DNA from: Saccharum officinarum
Lineage: Eukaryota > Streptophyta > Magnoliopsida > Poales > Poaceae
Direction: 5' to 3'
NCBI GenBank assembly: GCA_020631735.1
Contig: CM036162.1
Span: forward strand, 91,622,401 to 91,686,400
DNA length: 64,000 nt
The translations under genes and the position numbers were made by a program. Below are positions 23,320-34,359 of this stretch, one piece after another; position 1 is the stretch's first letter; every line of letters starts with the position of its first letter. The notes under the pieces were generated by a model. The model did not search any database. It was not told the DNA's origin and saw nothing but the letters and a program-made list of their open reading frames with translations.

Positions 23320-24105
23320 CTCCATTGTCGATTCGATTGGATTCCTCAGGCTCTGCATTCGGTCGGTTGTTGTCGCTGCTGGGCTGTGAATTCGACGTAT
23401 ATACGGTACGCATATACACGCATAAATGCTACCTGATCACTTTGGCATCACGTGGCAATTTATCGTCTTAGTAGAATTTAGCCGGCAAAAGAAATCTCCA
23501 CGTTCATTCCAAAGTACAAAAAATGATTGTAACACCACTATTGTGTTGTAGAAAATTAACTTTAAAATAGTCCTATACCTATGTATGTACTCTTCAGAAT
23601 TCTGGGTTTGTATACGAGTCCTTTATCCGCGTGGCTGTACACAGCCTCCTTATTATAGCGGCATCACGATTATAAATGAGGCAATTACCTATGTGACAAT
23701 GACAACAACAATCTTTCTACAGGAAATGCCTAATAAATAGGGATGCCATGGTCATTTGAGTTCTACACTAATCTATCTTAACTTTTTAGAATGACAAGTT
23801 TTTCGGAACGGTATTAGTAATACGATACAACTGCTTCTCTTCTTTTTTTCAAAGTACTTACCTACCCTCAAATGAACAAACATTGTAGAAACAAGGGAAT
23901 ATATATGTACTTATAAATTATCCACCACTGCTATTTGAAATAATAACAAAATACACTCGTACATGCATGCTTCTCTATACTATCATTAAAAGTGAACCCA
24001 ACCAACACAATTTGCTCCATGTGTAAGTTCGTTGCAGTTGCACACGATATGCACTCAAGAGATCAAAACTGCCATTTACATTTGTATCATTTCATATAAA
24101 TTGTA
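23320..24105. other. intergenic, no feature recognised
   Basis: AT-rich DNA with no open frame longer than the background and no recognisable repeat. Confidence 0.4.
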
Positions 24106-24200
24106 CTCCCTCTCCGTCCTAAAAAGAATGCATTTCTAGGTATGAATTTGAACTAAGTAATTGTCTAGATTCGTACCTAGAATTGCACTTTTTCCTTTTG
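24106..24200. mobile_element. Stowaway-type MITE fragment
   Basis: It begins after TA with CTCCCTCTCCGTCCTAAAAA and contains GAATGCATTTCTAGG and its inverted counterpart CCTAGAATTGCAC, as in Stowaway (Tc1/mariner-derived) MITEs of grasses. The right terminus is lost. Confidence 0.7.
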
Positions 24201-24539
24201 AAGAAACTTAGCTAGGTGACTTCATAAAATTTGCACACAACTTGTTGCATATACCAAAGGCTGTGGCATCAGCTACGAAGACAGCTATGAAAGATGCAGC
24301 TTGGCATAGGTAATAGATTTTTTTTCTTTGTGCGAGGAGGCTGATCATGGAACTTGTTGCTGACCTAATAACCTCAACAAAAAGGTATTATTTGGAATAG
24401 AAAAAAATAGAATAAGTGGGTATGTCTTGGAATCTATATATAATAATGTAATGTAAAGTGCCGATGGCATAGGCCAGAACAAATGGGTCATTATAGTAGG
24501 CTTAGAGTTGAATTATATGCATTAAGAAGTAGGTAGCGA

Positions 24540-24688
24540 AGGTATTAAATCGCCGCAGACGTCTCACTCTCCACGAGTATATTACCTACTGGGATAAAAA
24601 AAAAAGAGCATCCGTGTTAAGTTAATGACTTGAATCCAAATAAATATGTTTCACCGTAAGAATACTAACCAATTGAGCTACGCGCTCA
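24540..24688 (-). mobile_element. tRNA-derived SINE
   Basis: On the minus strand, GAGCGCGTAGCTCAATTGG carries a pol III A box (TAGCTCAATTGG), and GGATTCAAGTC about 27 bases later fits a degenerate B box. The following CGGATGCTC, T-run and GAGACGTCTGCGGCGA order resembles a widespread grass SINE body. It lacks a full tRNA fold, so it is not a tRNA gene. Its 3' end is approximate. Confidence 0.6.
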
Positions 24689-25052
24689 GCTCGCAAATGG
24701 AGTGAAGGTATGGTACATAAAGAAATTTATCACAGTGATGCAATCATACAATGGTATATACCACGCTTAAATTATTGCCGTGCAATTTCGTGGCCCGGCC
24801 CTCTAGTTCGAGTGTAAACTGACATGTTTCTACACCAATAGAGCCTCTCGGTTCTTTTTCTGTCTTTGTCATGACCGTCAAATAATCAATATAATTTCCT
24901 TGAACGAAAAATCAACTAATATCTCCATGCATGTCATTATCCTCCTGTGCCAGCATGCCACTTTATTAACATGACAAAAGATCAGAAGCGAGCGTGCATG
25001 GCCGTTTGCTGCTGGAGCATGAGCCAGCAGGGGACCGTTTCAGTAACACTGA

Positions 25053-25316
25053 GGCCATGTTTAGTTCCCTAAATTCACACTAAATTTTACTATGCAAAAA
25101 GAAAATTCTCCATCACATCAAAATACCGGCACATGCATGGAGTACTAAATGTAGATGAAATCAAAAACTAATTGCACAGTTTTGTTGTACTTTGCGAGAC
25201 GAACGTTTTGAGCATAATTAATCAATTTTTGGATAATTATTACCAAATAAAAATAAAATTGCTACAGGCTGCACAGTGTATTCGGGGATGCCCGAATCAG
25301 ACATCTAAACAAGGCC
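25053..25316. mobile_element. Tourist-like MITE (264 bp, TGA target duplication)
   Basis: Termini GGCCATGTTTAGTTCC and CTAAACAAGGCC are inverted repeats. TGA flanks both sides (25050-25052 and 25317-25319). The interior has CATGCATGGAGTACTAAATG and GCGAGACGAACG, shared with the family. Confidence 0.8.
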
Positions 25317-25451
25317 TGAAAGTATCCCAGCCTTGTGCCCAAAAACTACAAAGCATCAGCCCTGCAGGACCAGAACGATTCCGTTTGTACTGCGTGGGTT
25401 TGTCTATCGTTTTCGTTTCGTACTCCATGGTCGCAGCCTGTCGATGGGAGC

Positions 25452-28400
25452 CAGGGGCGGACGTACGTGCAAGTATCGGTGTCAGCTGAACCCGACGACT
25501 TCCTAACAGCACGTATACATGTATAATTTTTCACCATGCTTGACCCCGTTAAAAAAAATGCTGACCCCGGTGACACTCGTATGACTCGTTGGTCATCAGC
25601 CCACGACAGTCAATAGCCCAGCAGCAGTCCAATTAAATTCTCCTAAAACCCAGCAGCGCACTGCCCACATGACTATACATATACGATTATAGTATTATAC
25701 GAACATTTAGCCGTCGGCTTGCCAGTTGCCAAATCGATTAGAGTCGTAGACCGTCGTCCACTCATCCATCGATCAAACTTCCGCAGTTCCGCCGTTCCGT
25801 TCCATCCGAGCCAAATCGTTTCATCTCGTCGACAGCTCGTGAACTCGACATCGTCCATCGTTGCTAGATCGTCCTCGCAGACTGAGGCAGATCGTCTCTG
25901 CCCTCCAGTAAACATGGCGCGTATGTAAATTAGAGATGAATCTACTTGCATTCCCTAATTATATTCAACATCTATTTGCGCTTTAAAGTTTATTGATTGA
26001 TTCTAAATAATTTTATAGGCAATCAAAAGCACAATGGATTGTTTTTTGAAAAGGAAATTGACCCCGGCAAGTGATAATGACGGAGGCACCTCAGGAGATG
26101 TAATGGAGAATATTGATGGAGGAACATGAACTTCAATAAGAGATGCAAATGCAACAAACACCAACAAAATAGTTCAACGTCCTTTAAGGATCTCACGACA
26201 TGAGATAAATTTTGACGAGCTTCCGTATGATCCGGTGGATAGAAGGAAAATTTCAGATTACATTGGCGAGAAGCTACAAAATAAGATAAGGAGGAAGTAT
26301 TTGATTAGAGGCCCTTTTAGACCACCACCTGGTTTTAAATATCCTCAGAAAATCATAGCAGGTGTACCACGTCGATTTCAAGCTGAATGGTTCACAAAGT
26401 ATGATTGGCTTGAGCATAGTGAGAAGGTGGATAAGTGTTTCTGTTTGTATTGCTATTTGTTCAAAGATAGCAATGAGTGCCAAGGTGGAGATGATGCATT
26501 TGCAAAAGATGGTTGGGATGGATTTAACAAATCGAGTAGACTGCAAGATCATGTAGGCATCCGACCTAATAGTTTCCATAACACGACAGTCAAAAGATGT
26601 AACAATTTGATGAAGCCTGATCGGTCCATTGCCAATGCTGTCAACAAGCAGAAAGATGTCACTAAAGAGGAATATCTTAGGAGATTGAATACTGCTATTG
26701 ATGCTACTCGATTCTTGTTGCATCAAGGTTTAGCTTTTCGAGGTCACGATGAATCAGAAGAGTCCAAAAATAAGGGAAATTACCGAGAGCCGGTGGACCT
26801 TTTGGAAAAAGCAAAATAATAGAAACAAACAACTTTTGAGAAATGCACAAATTGTGGCTCCACACATCCAAAGAGATCTAGCAAATTGTTTTGCCCAAGT
26901 AAGGAAAAAATTCCTTGTTTAGACGTTCTATTATATCTCATACACTATATATGTTGATGAATTAATGGTGTCTATATTTTTTCATACCATAGTGAAATCT
27001 ATTGTTGAAGAAATTGGTGGCGATGTATTTTGTTTATTGGTAGATGAATCAGTCGATGTTTCTAGTAAGGAGCAAATGGCAGTGGTTTTAAGGTATGTGG
27101 ACAAGATGGGTCAATAAAAGAAAGACTTATTGGTCTAGTTCATGTGAGCGAGACCTCAGCTTCATGTCTCAAATCTAATATTGATAGTCTATTTGGTAAG
27201 TACGGATTGAGCATAAAACAAATCAGAGGCCAAGGTTATGATGGAGCAAGTAACATGAGAGGAGAGTTTAATGGATTGAGAGCTTTAATCCTGAGAGAAA
27301 ATAGTTCTGCATATTATATCCATTGCTTTGCTCATCAATTACAGTTAGTCATTGTTGCAGTAGCTAAAAAGAATGATGATATTGGTGATTTCTTTGACAT
27401 GGTATCTCTATTGATTAATGTTGCTGGAGCCTCTTGCAAATGGAAGGATATGATTCGAGAAAGTCAACAAGAGAGAGTTGTAAGAGAAATAGGAAGTGGA
27501 CAACTTATTACTGGAATAGGATTAAATCAAGAACAATCACTTGCTAGAGCCGGCGATACTCGTTGGTCATCTCATTATAAAACTTTGAAAAGGTTAAGCA
27601 GTCTGTTCATATATGTTATTGAAGTGCTCCAATATATTGAAAAAGAAGGTCCTACGGATGCCAAGAAACGTCAAGCTCGTGGCCTCATGGACTATCTCAA
27701 GGATTTTGACTTTGTATTTCACTTGCAGTTAATGTTGCTTGTATTGGGACATGCAAATTCTTTGTCATTGGCATTACAAAGGAAAGATAATGACATCTTA
27801 GAGGCTATGGCAGAGGTGCACTTAACAAAACAAAAGTTTTAGGAAATTAGGGATGATGGTTGGGATTCCTTACTGAGTTCTGTGCTATCTTTTTGTGAGC
27901 AACATGGAATCCCAAAGTTAGACCTAGAACAAGAGTACATTGACAGACACAAACCAAGGAAGAAGACCAACCGCACCAACTATGAGCACTACAGATATGA
28001 TTGCTTGAACCCAGTTATTGACTTACAGCTTACAGAATTTAATGACCGTTTCAGTGAGATAAATTCTCAGCTGCTTACCAACGTTGCTGCTTTTAGTCCA
28101 AAGAATTCTTTTGCTGCATTCAAAATTGAGAGTTTGATGGAATTGGCTAAGGCATATCCTGATGATTTTGATCCAAGCGACCTAGATGATCTTATTATTG
28201 ACCTTAATCTTTATATTGACAATGTGCGAGCTAACGCTAGATTTGCCCAAGTGGCCACTATTTCTGAGCTTGGTAAAATGATGGTGGATACAAGCAAACT
28301 TCTTTCTTTTCCTTTGGTATATCGGCTCCTCAAACTTGTGCTAGTTTTTCCTATTGCGACTGCATCGGTGGAAAGGATTTTCTCAGTAGTGAAAATAGTG

Positions 28401-28749
28401 AAGACGGACTTGCGAAACCGAATCGGCGATGAATTTATGAATGATTGTGTCGTTTCTTTCGTTGAGCAAGAGTTTCTTCATGCAATTCCAAATGATGATA
28501 TCATAGTTCGTTTTCAGAATATGGCTGATCATACTCGCAGGGTGAAATTATAAGAGGTAACCGCTATTGTAAATAGTTTTTTTTGCTCAGATTATGTTAT
28601 CGTTACATTTGTCCATGTATGAATGCTTGCTATTTGCAATATATATACATATTTATGTACGGTGTTATATTATTGTCAACTATAGTTATCAGCTTATGGC
28701 TCTAAGTCTAGACCGACCCCGGCGATGATTATTCCTAGATTCGCCACTG
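25452..28749 (+). mobile_element. full-length but decayed hAT transposon (3,298 bp)
   Basis: Termini CAGGGGCGGACG and ATTCGCCACTG are imperfect inverted repeats of the Tip100/ZMYM-type hAT class. Flanking 8-mers ATGGGAGC (25444-25451) and ATAGGAGC (28750-28757) match at 7 of 8 positions, giving the 8-bp duplication expected of hAT. It contains a transposase gene broken by stops. It is an old autonomous copy no longer able to make transposase. Confidence 0.85.
26034..28553 (+). pseudogene. hAT transposase, TTF-zinc-finger/DUF4371 type, broken
   Basis: The first ATG (26034) starts MDCFLKRK. Four long pieces lie in the same reading frame, separated by in-frame stops near 26127, 26817, 27115 and 27840. 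A probable 90-base intron occupies 26901-26990 (GTAAGG...CATAG). The TTF-type zinc-finger region (EWFTKYDWLEH, CFCLYCYLF) is in 26235-26819. The DUF4371 core with GQGYDGASNMRG and HCFAHQLQL is at 27230-27370. The hAT C-terminal dimerisation region (FPIATASVERIFS) is at about 28345-28385. The order and length match ZMYM1-like hAT transposases. Because all pieces share one frame, decay was by point mutation rather than frameshift. Confidence 0.88.
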
Positions 28750-28757
28750 ATAGGAGC

Positions 28758-30411
28758 AAAGGTTAATGTGTATACTTTATCCTGCGGCATTACGAAAAGA
28801 GAGGCAGGGCCGAATCAGTACACACAGCTTGTCACATAGTAGTTGGATTTGTACCGCATCCATCAGGCCTTCCGGAACGCGACACAGTGTATTGTGGTCT
28901 CAAGCTCCACGTCTGCTCTCTACATCCAGTGATCCAGATAACATCAAGTGTTGGTCTCGTAGTGCGTCAGAGGAGCCTGCAGAGACGCCGAATGCCTTGA
29001 CTGGCAAAAAGCTGAAGCATCCAGTAGAAGCACGCGTTGTGGAAAGAAAATAGCCTCCACGCTCTGAAAACGGGACCACAACAATCGTGAGCATCCAATC
29101 CCCGTGTGCCAGACTCAGTGATGCTTTCTGCTAAGCTAGAGGAGAGACCACACGTGAGCAGTGGTTTGCGTTGGGAAAAACATTAGCTTGTAACTTGTGC
29201 ACCTAGGTGGCGTGCAACTTTTGTCCGAGGCTCACACACTTGCTAGCTTGCGCTGGGGCTGCCCTCAGACCATCAATTGCCGAAACAATGATGCCCTTTA
29301 GTCCCATGCATGCATTCACGAATTACTCGCTCACGAAAGAATGTAATCGTGCGATCCGTGCCGATCAAACTAGCTCATGTTTGATTAAATTTATAATAAA
29401 CAATATTAGTATTTATATCTCCAAGTAAATTTGTTATGAAAATATATTCTATAACTAACTTAGTAGTCCTTATTTTGTATCGTATAAATTCTAGTATTCT
29501 TTATACAAATTTGTTAAAGTTCAAACTATTTGATTCCTCGAAAATATATTCTACTAGTCCCCTATATGTTTGTATCTTGGCCAATAGGTGTATACATCCA
29601 TAGTAATGAACTATTAGCCCTTGTTAACTTGTTCCGCTTAATAATGGATTAACAACTAGCCGGTTTGACTAAAAATTTGTGCATCGATTAGCCCTCCTAT
29701 TTGGATGAACTAGTGCTATTTTTTAACTACTAATTGTTACCCTATGGGATCAAATAGACTTGAGCTATACTCATTACTCAGTTTGTACGGGCCTTAAGGC
29801 CAATTTAGTAGAGTTCTACTTCTTGATTCTTTGGTACAATGGTTCCAGTTGTGCTTTAACTATTTAGTAGAGTTTCACATAATCCGTTCAAAGAAACTGT
29901 AAGCGGAGCTCTACCAATTGTGCTCTTAAATTTTCAACCGAAGAAAGTGCTTTATTTAGGGATCATCGGTTCACCACACAACTCTCTGTTGCCCTCTTAT
30001 AACCAAATTATCTTTCTTTAGCCGTGAGAATCGACGAGAAACCCTCCAAACATCCTTCGACATGGATGAATGATGATCGTCGCAACCGCCGTGCTCCATC
30101 CACCATGAGATTGAACTTAGAACTCTGATTTTTTACTTATTTGAGCTCCTTTGACATTGGTTCTCTCGCCACAGGCCACAGCCCTATTGCGGCTTGCCTT
30201 TCCAGGAAGAGAAGCGATGCTACATAGCAGGTACATGAGTAGGGTTTTTTTTTTGGAACGGTACATGAGTAGTTAAAAAACAGGTCAAAATTAATAAGCA
30301 AGGTAAAACAAGATCGCAAGCGACTGGACTCTATTTTCAGTGTTATAAATGCAGCGGTGTCCAATGCAAGAATACCAGATCTAATGTCAACCAATTTATG
30401 ATCCGACGACA
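28758..30411. other. intergenic, no gene recognised
   Basis: Host DNA flanking the hAT element, AT-rich from 29380. Short frames (28766-29053 plus, 29207-29428 plus) lack domains. Nothing else was recognised. Confidence 0.4.
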
Positions 30412-30528
30412 GGGCCCTGTTTGCTTGTCTTATATGTCGTACTTTTTTAGCTAATGAACAGTGTTTTTTTAAGCAAATCAACGAACTGTTCTTTCAGCCA
30501 TAACTTTTCAGCCAAACGAATAGGGCCT
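30412..30528. mobile_element. short MITE (about 117 bp)
   Basis: Termini GGGCCCTGTTTGCTTG and GCCAAACGAATAGGGCC are inverted repeats. The interior has CAGTGTTTTTTTAAGC and GAACTGTTCTTTCAGCC, typical of a short Tourist-like MITE of grasses. Confidence 0.7.
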
Positions 30529-30975
30529 TCAAACACACCATGATTGGGCTATTGCACCCAGAATTTATGCCCTACTGGTACTACTATACAAGGGGCTTGT
30601 GGCAGTAGCACAATGTATCAAGAGATTCACGAGAAAGGCGAGTACGGCACCGGCAGTGGTATGCCACATGTACCGTACACCGGCCTTGGGGCAGACAGCT
30701 TCTTCACCGAATCACCGAAGTAAAGTATACACCACATGTCCACACATTCCCTGCTGTTCAATGCGACGTGTATGCAGTTTGTACTCCGAGAGAATCCTAG
30801 TTTTGTATGGGTTTCCACGAGCCGATCAATCAATTTTTTGTAAAAATCTTTACTCCCACGCGCAGAAACATAAATTCAGTGTATCCAAACTTGATTTTCA
30901 TTTCATATAATTATAAGTTGCAGACTTACGTGGTGGTGTCTCAGCCTCTCAGGGTAACCCCCAGGCTCAGTGTAT

Positions 30976-31063
30976 GACCCTGTTTGGATTGCGGGAAAAC
31001 CTGTTTCTGTGTTTTTCTCGTGAAATTAAACTGATTCTTATGAAATTCCGGTTCAAACAGGCC
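30976..31063. mobile_element. short MITE-like inverted repeat element (about 88 bp)
   Basis: ACCCTGTTTGGATTG at the left and TTCAAACAGGCCC at the right are imperfect inverted repeats. A clear target duplication is missing. Confidence 0.45.
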
Positions 31064-31082
31064 CTATAGTTATATATATACC

Positions 31083-31327
31083 GGCTGTGTTTAGATCCCT
31101 GAAAAGGGGTAAAAAAAGTACTGTAGCATGTTTTGGCTTTATTTGGCAAATAGTGTCCAACCGTTGACTAATTAGGTTCAAAACGTTCGTCTCGCAAAGT
31201 ACAACCAAGCTGTACAATTAGTTTTTAATTTCATCTACATTTAGTACTCCATGCATGTATCGCAAATTTGATGTGACGGGAATCTTTTTTTTCGCATAGT
31301 ATTTTTTTTTAGGAACTGAACACAGCC
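31083..31327. mobile_element. Tourist-like MITE (245 bp, ACC duplication)
   Basis: Termini GGCTGTGTTTAGATCC and GGAACTGAACACAGCC are inverted repeats, flanked by ACC at 31080-31082 and 31328-31330. It contains GACTAATTAGG, GTCTCGCAAAG and ACTCCATGCATG like its relatives. Confidence 0.8.
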
Positions 31328-31330
31328 ACC

Positions 31331-32535
31331 GTTTCCAAACTTGATTTTACTGTACTAATTCTACGCGGGCTGGCAGTACGGCACTGTTTGCCGGCGTTCC
31401 CTTGTCGCTTATCGCAGCGAGACCCAGTCAGCGCAAGTCAAATTAAATCCAGGCGCAGCATCTGTCTCTTCCAATCCAATCACTGCCACTGCTGACTGCC
31501 CTCAACTTTCAGCCGGCCGGCCCGGATTCTTGACCTTTCCAATGGTAGGGACCCTAAATAATAAAAATATATTCCCTCCTCTCTTTAATGGGTACCCCCG
31601 GTCGGTTTAACTTTGGAATTAACCAAATGCCGAATACCTGAGGGAGCATACACCGTCGATCGGGTGCCTGCTCGATGCTATACTACAAAAAAGATTGCAG
31701 TAAACTGCGCTCGGCACTCCCAAGACAGAGAGGTAAAAACCGAGTGATCCACGCCGACGCCGAGCATTGTTATTATTATTTTCACCGGAGGTGGAGCAAA
31801 GCAGTAGCTCACTCGGAGCGCCTAGCGTCTGGATGTCCGGCACCGTAAAGCGTTCGAACACCCGCACAGCTTGTCTCTGTACGCTGATTTTATATGTGCA
31901 CTTTGTCGCAGTGCCCACGCGTCCACACGACTCGCCTCGCAAGTGTAGCTCTCTCTGCCCGCCTCGATTCGAGGTTGTTTGCCCTATCCCGCACACACAC
32001 CCCCGCCCCCCTATCGCGCCCCAGTTCGCGGCCCCTAGCGCACCCCGTCCACAGGACACTGGTGCATCGTGCACACCGTCTGCCGGCCCCTCGCTCACCG
32101 CGCCCAATCATTACCCAGCACCCGTGTCATGCCACCATCACTCCTCCTACCCCTTGACTCTCCGAACAATATGAAACACTTGAATGTAACGTCCATATGA
32201 AACGGATGAAACATCTAGAACATACACTTGCAATATATATGTGAAACCTATGAGAAAAAAAAACCGACCGTAAGCTAGGAGCGCTGGACCGACGGAGCCA
32301 GATTGGAGATTGGTTGATCAGTCACAGGTTCACAGCAGCGCGCATGCAGCACCGTACATCAAGCATGCATATCGATCTGACGATTATTGACGAATGAGAC
32401 CGACGATGCACAATGATCACGCAGGCAAGTGGCGTTGGCGGTCTCGCCCTCGCTCTCGCCCCTTGGATCTTTTTTTCTTTTGGACGCTGCCTTTCATTGT
32501 CGCCGACCTACCCCTACCCGTCGGTCCATTCAGAT
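31331..32535. other. intergenic with a CG/CA-rich patch
   Basis: No gene was recognised. A C-rich patch at 31970-32150 is followed by a region with repeated GAAACACTTGAATG / GAAACATCTAG / ACACTTGCAATA words (32170-32250), which resembles a dispersed grass repeat I cannot name. The frame at 31619-32107 minus has no domain. Confidence 0.4.
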
Positions 32536-32545
32536 ATCGGAGACT

Positions 32546-33121
32546 AAAGCTGCACTAACGAGGCAGCTCGGCTCGTTTGGCTCGGCTCGTTCTGGCTCGT
32601 TAAAATAACGAGCTCGAGCTGGCTCGTTTGGCTCGCGAGCCAGCCATATTAAAACATAAAAAATGTAATATGTGTATTATCTAAAGTTTGATAATGGTAA
32701 TAATATAAAACTAGTCCATTCATAAGTCTTAATAAATCATACAAAAATAATATATACTATTATATTATAATACTATACATCATACATTGTCTATGGTTCA
32801 TACTCCATACCATATATGATGCATCCATTATCCATACATTCATTTAAAATAAAAAGAGTCAAATTAATCTAAAATTTATAGAGTCAAAGTTCAATCATCA
32901 ACAAATTATAAAGTGTAAGACATAAAGTTATATAACACTAATAAAAGTTTAAGGCCAACAACTTTGGCTCGTTAGGCTCGCGAGCTGGCTCGCAAGCTGG
33001 CTCGTTAAGACACGAGCTAGGATGCTTGCTCAGCTCGTTTGAAAAATTAAACGAGCCGAGCCGAGCCACTATCGATCCGAGTCGAGCGAGCTATCGAGTT
33101 GCGAGCTTTTCATCCAGCTTT
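32546..33121. mobile_element. GCTCG-rich non-autonomous element with 10-bp target duplication
   Basis: The 10-bp direct repeat ATCGGAGACT at 32536-32545 and 33122-33131 flanks the element. Terminal inverted repeats are short (AAAGCTG / CAGCTTT). Both subterminal regions are packed with GGCTCG/CGAGCC units in both orientations, and the centre is AT-rich. The duplication length fits Mutator-like elements better than hAT (8 bp). No coding frame is present. Confidence 0.75.
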
Positions 33122-33186
33122 ATCGGAGACTGGATAAGGGGAGGAGCTAGCTGCTGCTTCAGTTTCAGTCAGGTCAGGTTACATTA

Positions 33187-33414
33187 GGCCCGTTTGGTTT
33201 GAATGTGTTAAAGTTTAACTCCCATCACATCAATGTTCCCTCAAATACATGGAGTACTAAATATAGACTAATTACATGCATGTCAGCACAGATTATGAGT
33301 AATTTACGAGACGAATCTATTAAGTCTAATTAGTCCAAGATTGAAAGCTTTTTATCAAATAAAACGAAAGTGTTACAATATTCGTTAAACTTTAACTCCT
33401 CCTACCAAACACCC
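33187..33414. mobile_element. Tourist-like MITE, copy A side (228 bp)
   Basis: It begins GGCCCGTTTGGTTTG after TTA and ends CTACCAAACACCC. The right-hand part (33316-33414) is also the start of the duplicated block and recurs at 48838-48939. Confidence 0.7.
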
Positions 33415-33829
33415 TGCGAATTTCAAGTTAGTTAAACGAAAGTCTAATTCGTTAAACGAAAGTGTTACATAAAGTAGTAAGCTACATCACACTTCCACCA
33501 TGTGTGTACTCAGCCTGCACTGTTGCAAGAGTCCCTTCCAGAACCCCAATGGAATTGTTTGTGTATGCCGTTGGAGTGAATTTCAAGTTAGTATTTGTTC
33601 CAGGGTTCTTGATCCATTCATATGAAAGGTGCTACTTTGTGTTATCTTCAGCCCCCCCCCCCTTTTTTTTTTTGATAAGGTGTTACCTTCAGGCTTTTGC
33701 TGTTAAAATCTGCATCACCAGCACCGGCGGTGTGCACGCGGGGAGCACATAGTGACAGAAGTAGCAGACAAAAGACGTACAAACCATCAGATATGTACTG
33801 TAGGTTATTTCCATAGTGGATTGGTGTAA

Positions 33830-34072
33830 GGCCCTGTTTAGTTCCCAGAAAATTTTGCAAAAATTTTCAGATTCTCCGTCACATCGAATCTTTAGATACA
33901 TGCATGAAACATTAAATATAGATAAAAAATAAAATTAATTATATAGTTTAGACGAAATGGACGAGACGAATCTTTTAAGCTTAATTAGACCATGATTGGA
34001 CATTAATTACCAAATAACAACGAAAATCGCTACAGTGTCGTTTTGCCAAAAATTTTGGAACTGAACCGGCCC
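33830..34072. mobile_element. Tourist-type MITE, copy A (243 bp, TAA duplication)
   Basis: Termini GGCCCTGTTTAGTTCC and GGAACTGAACCGGCCC, with TAA at 33827-33829 and 34073-34075. The interior has AGATTCTCCGTCACATCG and GACGAGACGAATC. The copy B counterpart is at 49352-49594. Confidence 0.9.
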
Positions 34073-34359
34073 TAAGCCGTGGTTAGGAGGCCACACTAGC
34101 TCAACACCTCAGCCAAAATCTTTCTAGATGCCAGAGAAGGCGGTCAGAAATAATACGAGTATACAATACCAAACAAAAGCATCCAAAATGCAAAATATTT
34201 CAACTGGCTGTTATCAAACCTCATTGGCGTGCTACATCTACGTCCGGGTGTAGTGAAAAATAAGCAAGGGTCTTCGCACTTCCCTCAACGGGTGCGAAGG
34301 GTAAGGAAACTAGCCGAGCCAACTAGGATTCGCTTAAATAGCTGGACGTAGGGTCCCCA

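Noticed and set aside
22411..23327. 8-bp target duplication for the Ac/Ds-like element
   Set aside because: The flanks CGACGCAG and CTCCATTG match at only three positions, and shifting the ends by one base does not help.
24630..24690. Possible tRNA gene on the minus strand
   Set aside because: A and B boxes are present but the acceptor and anticodon stems do not pair. It fits a SINE.
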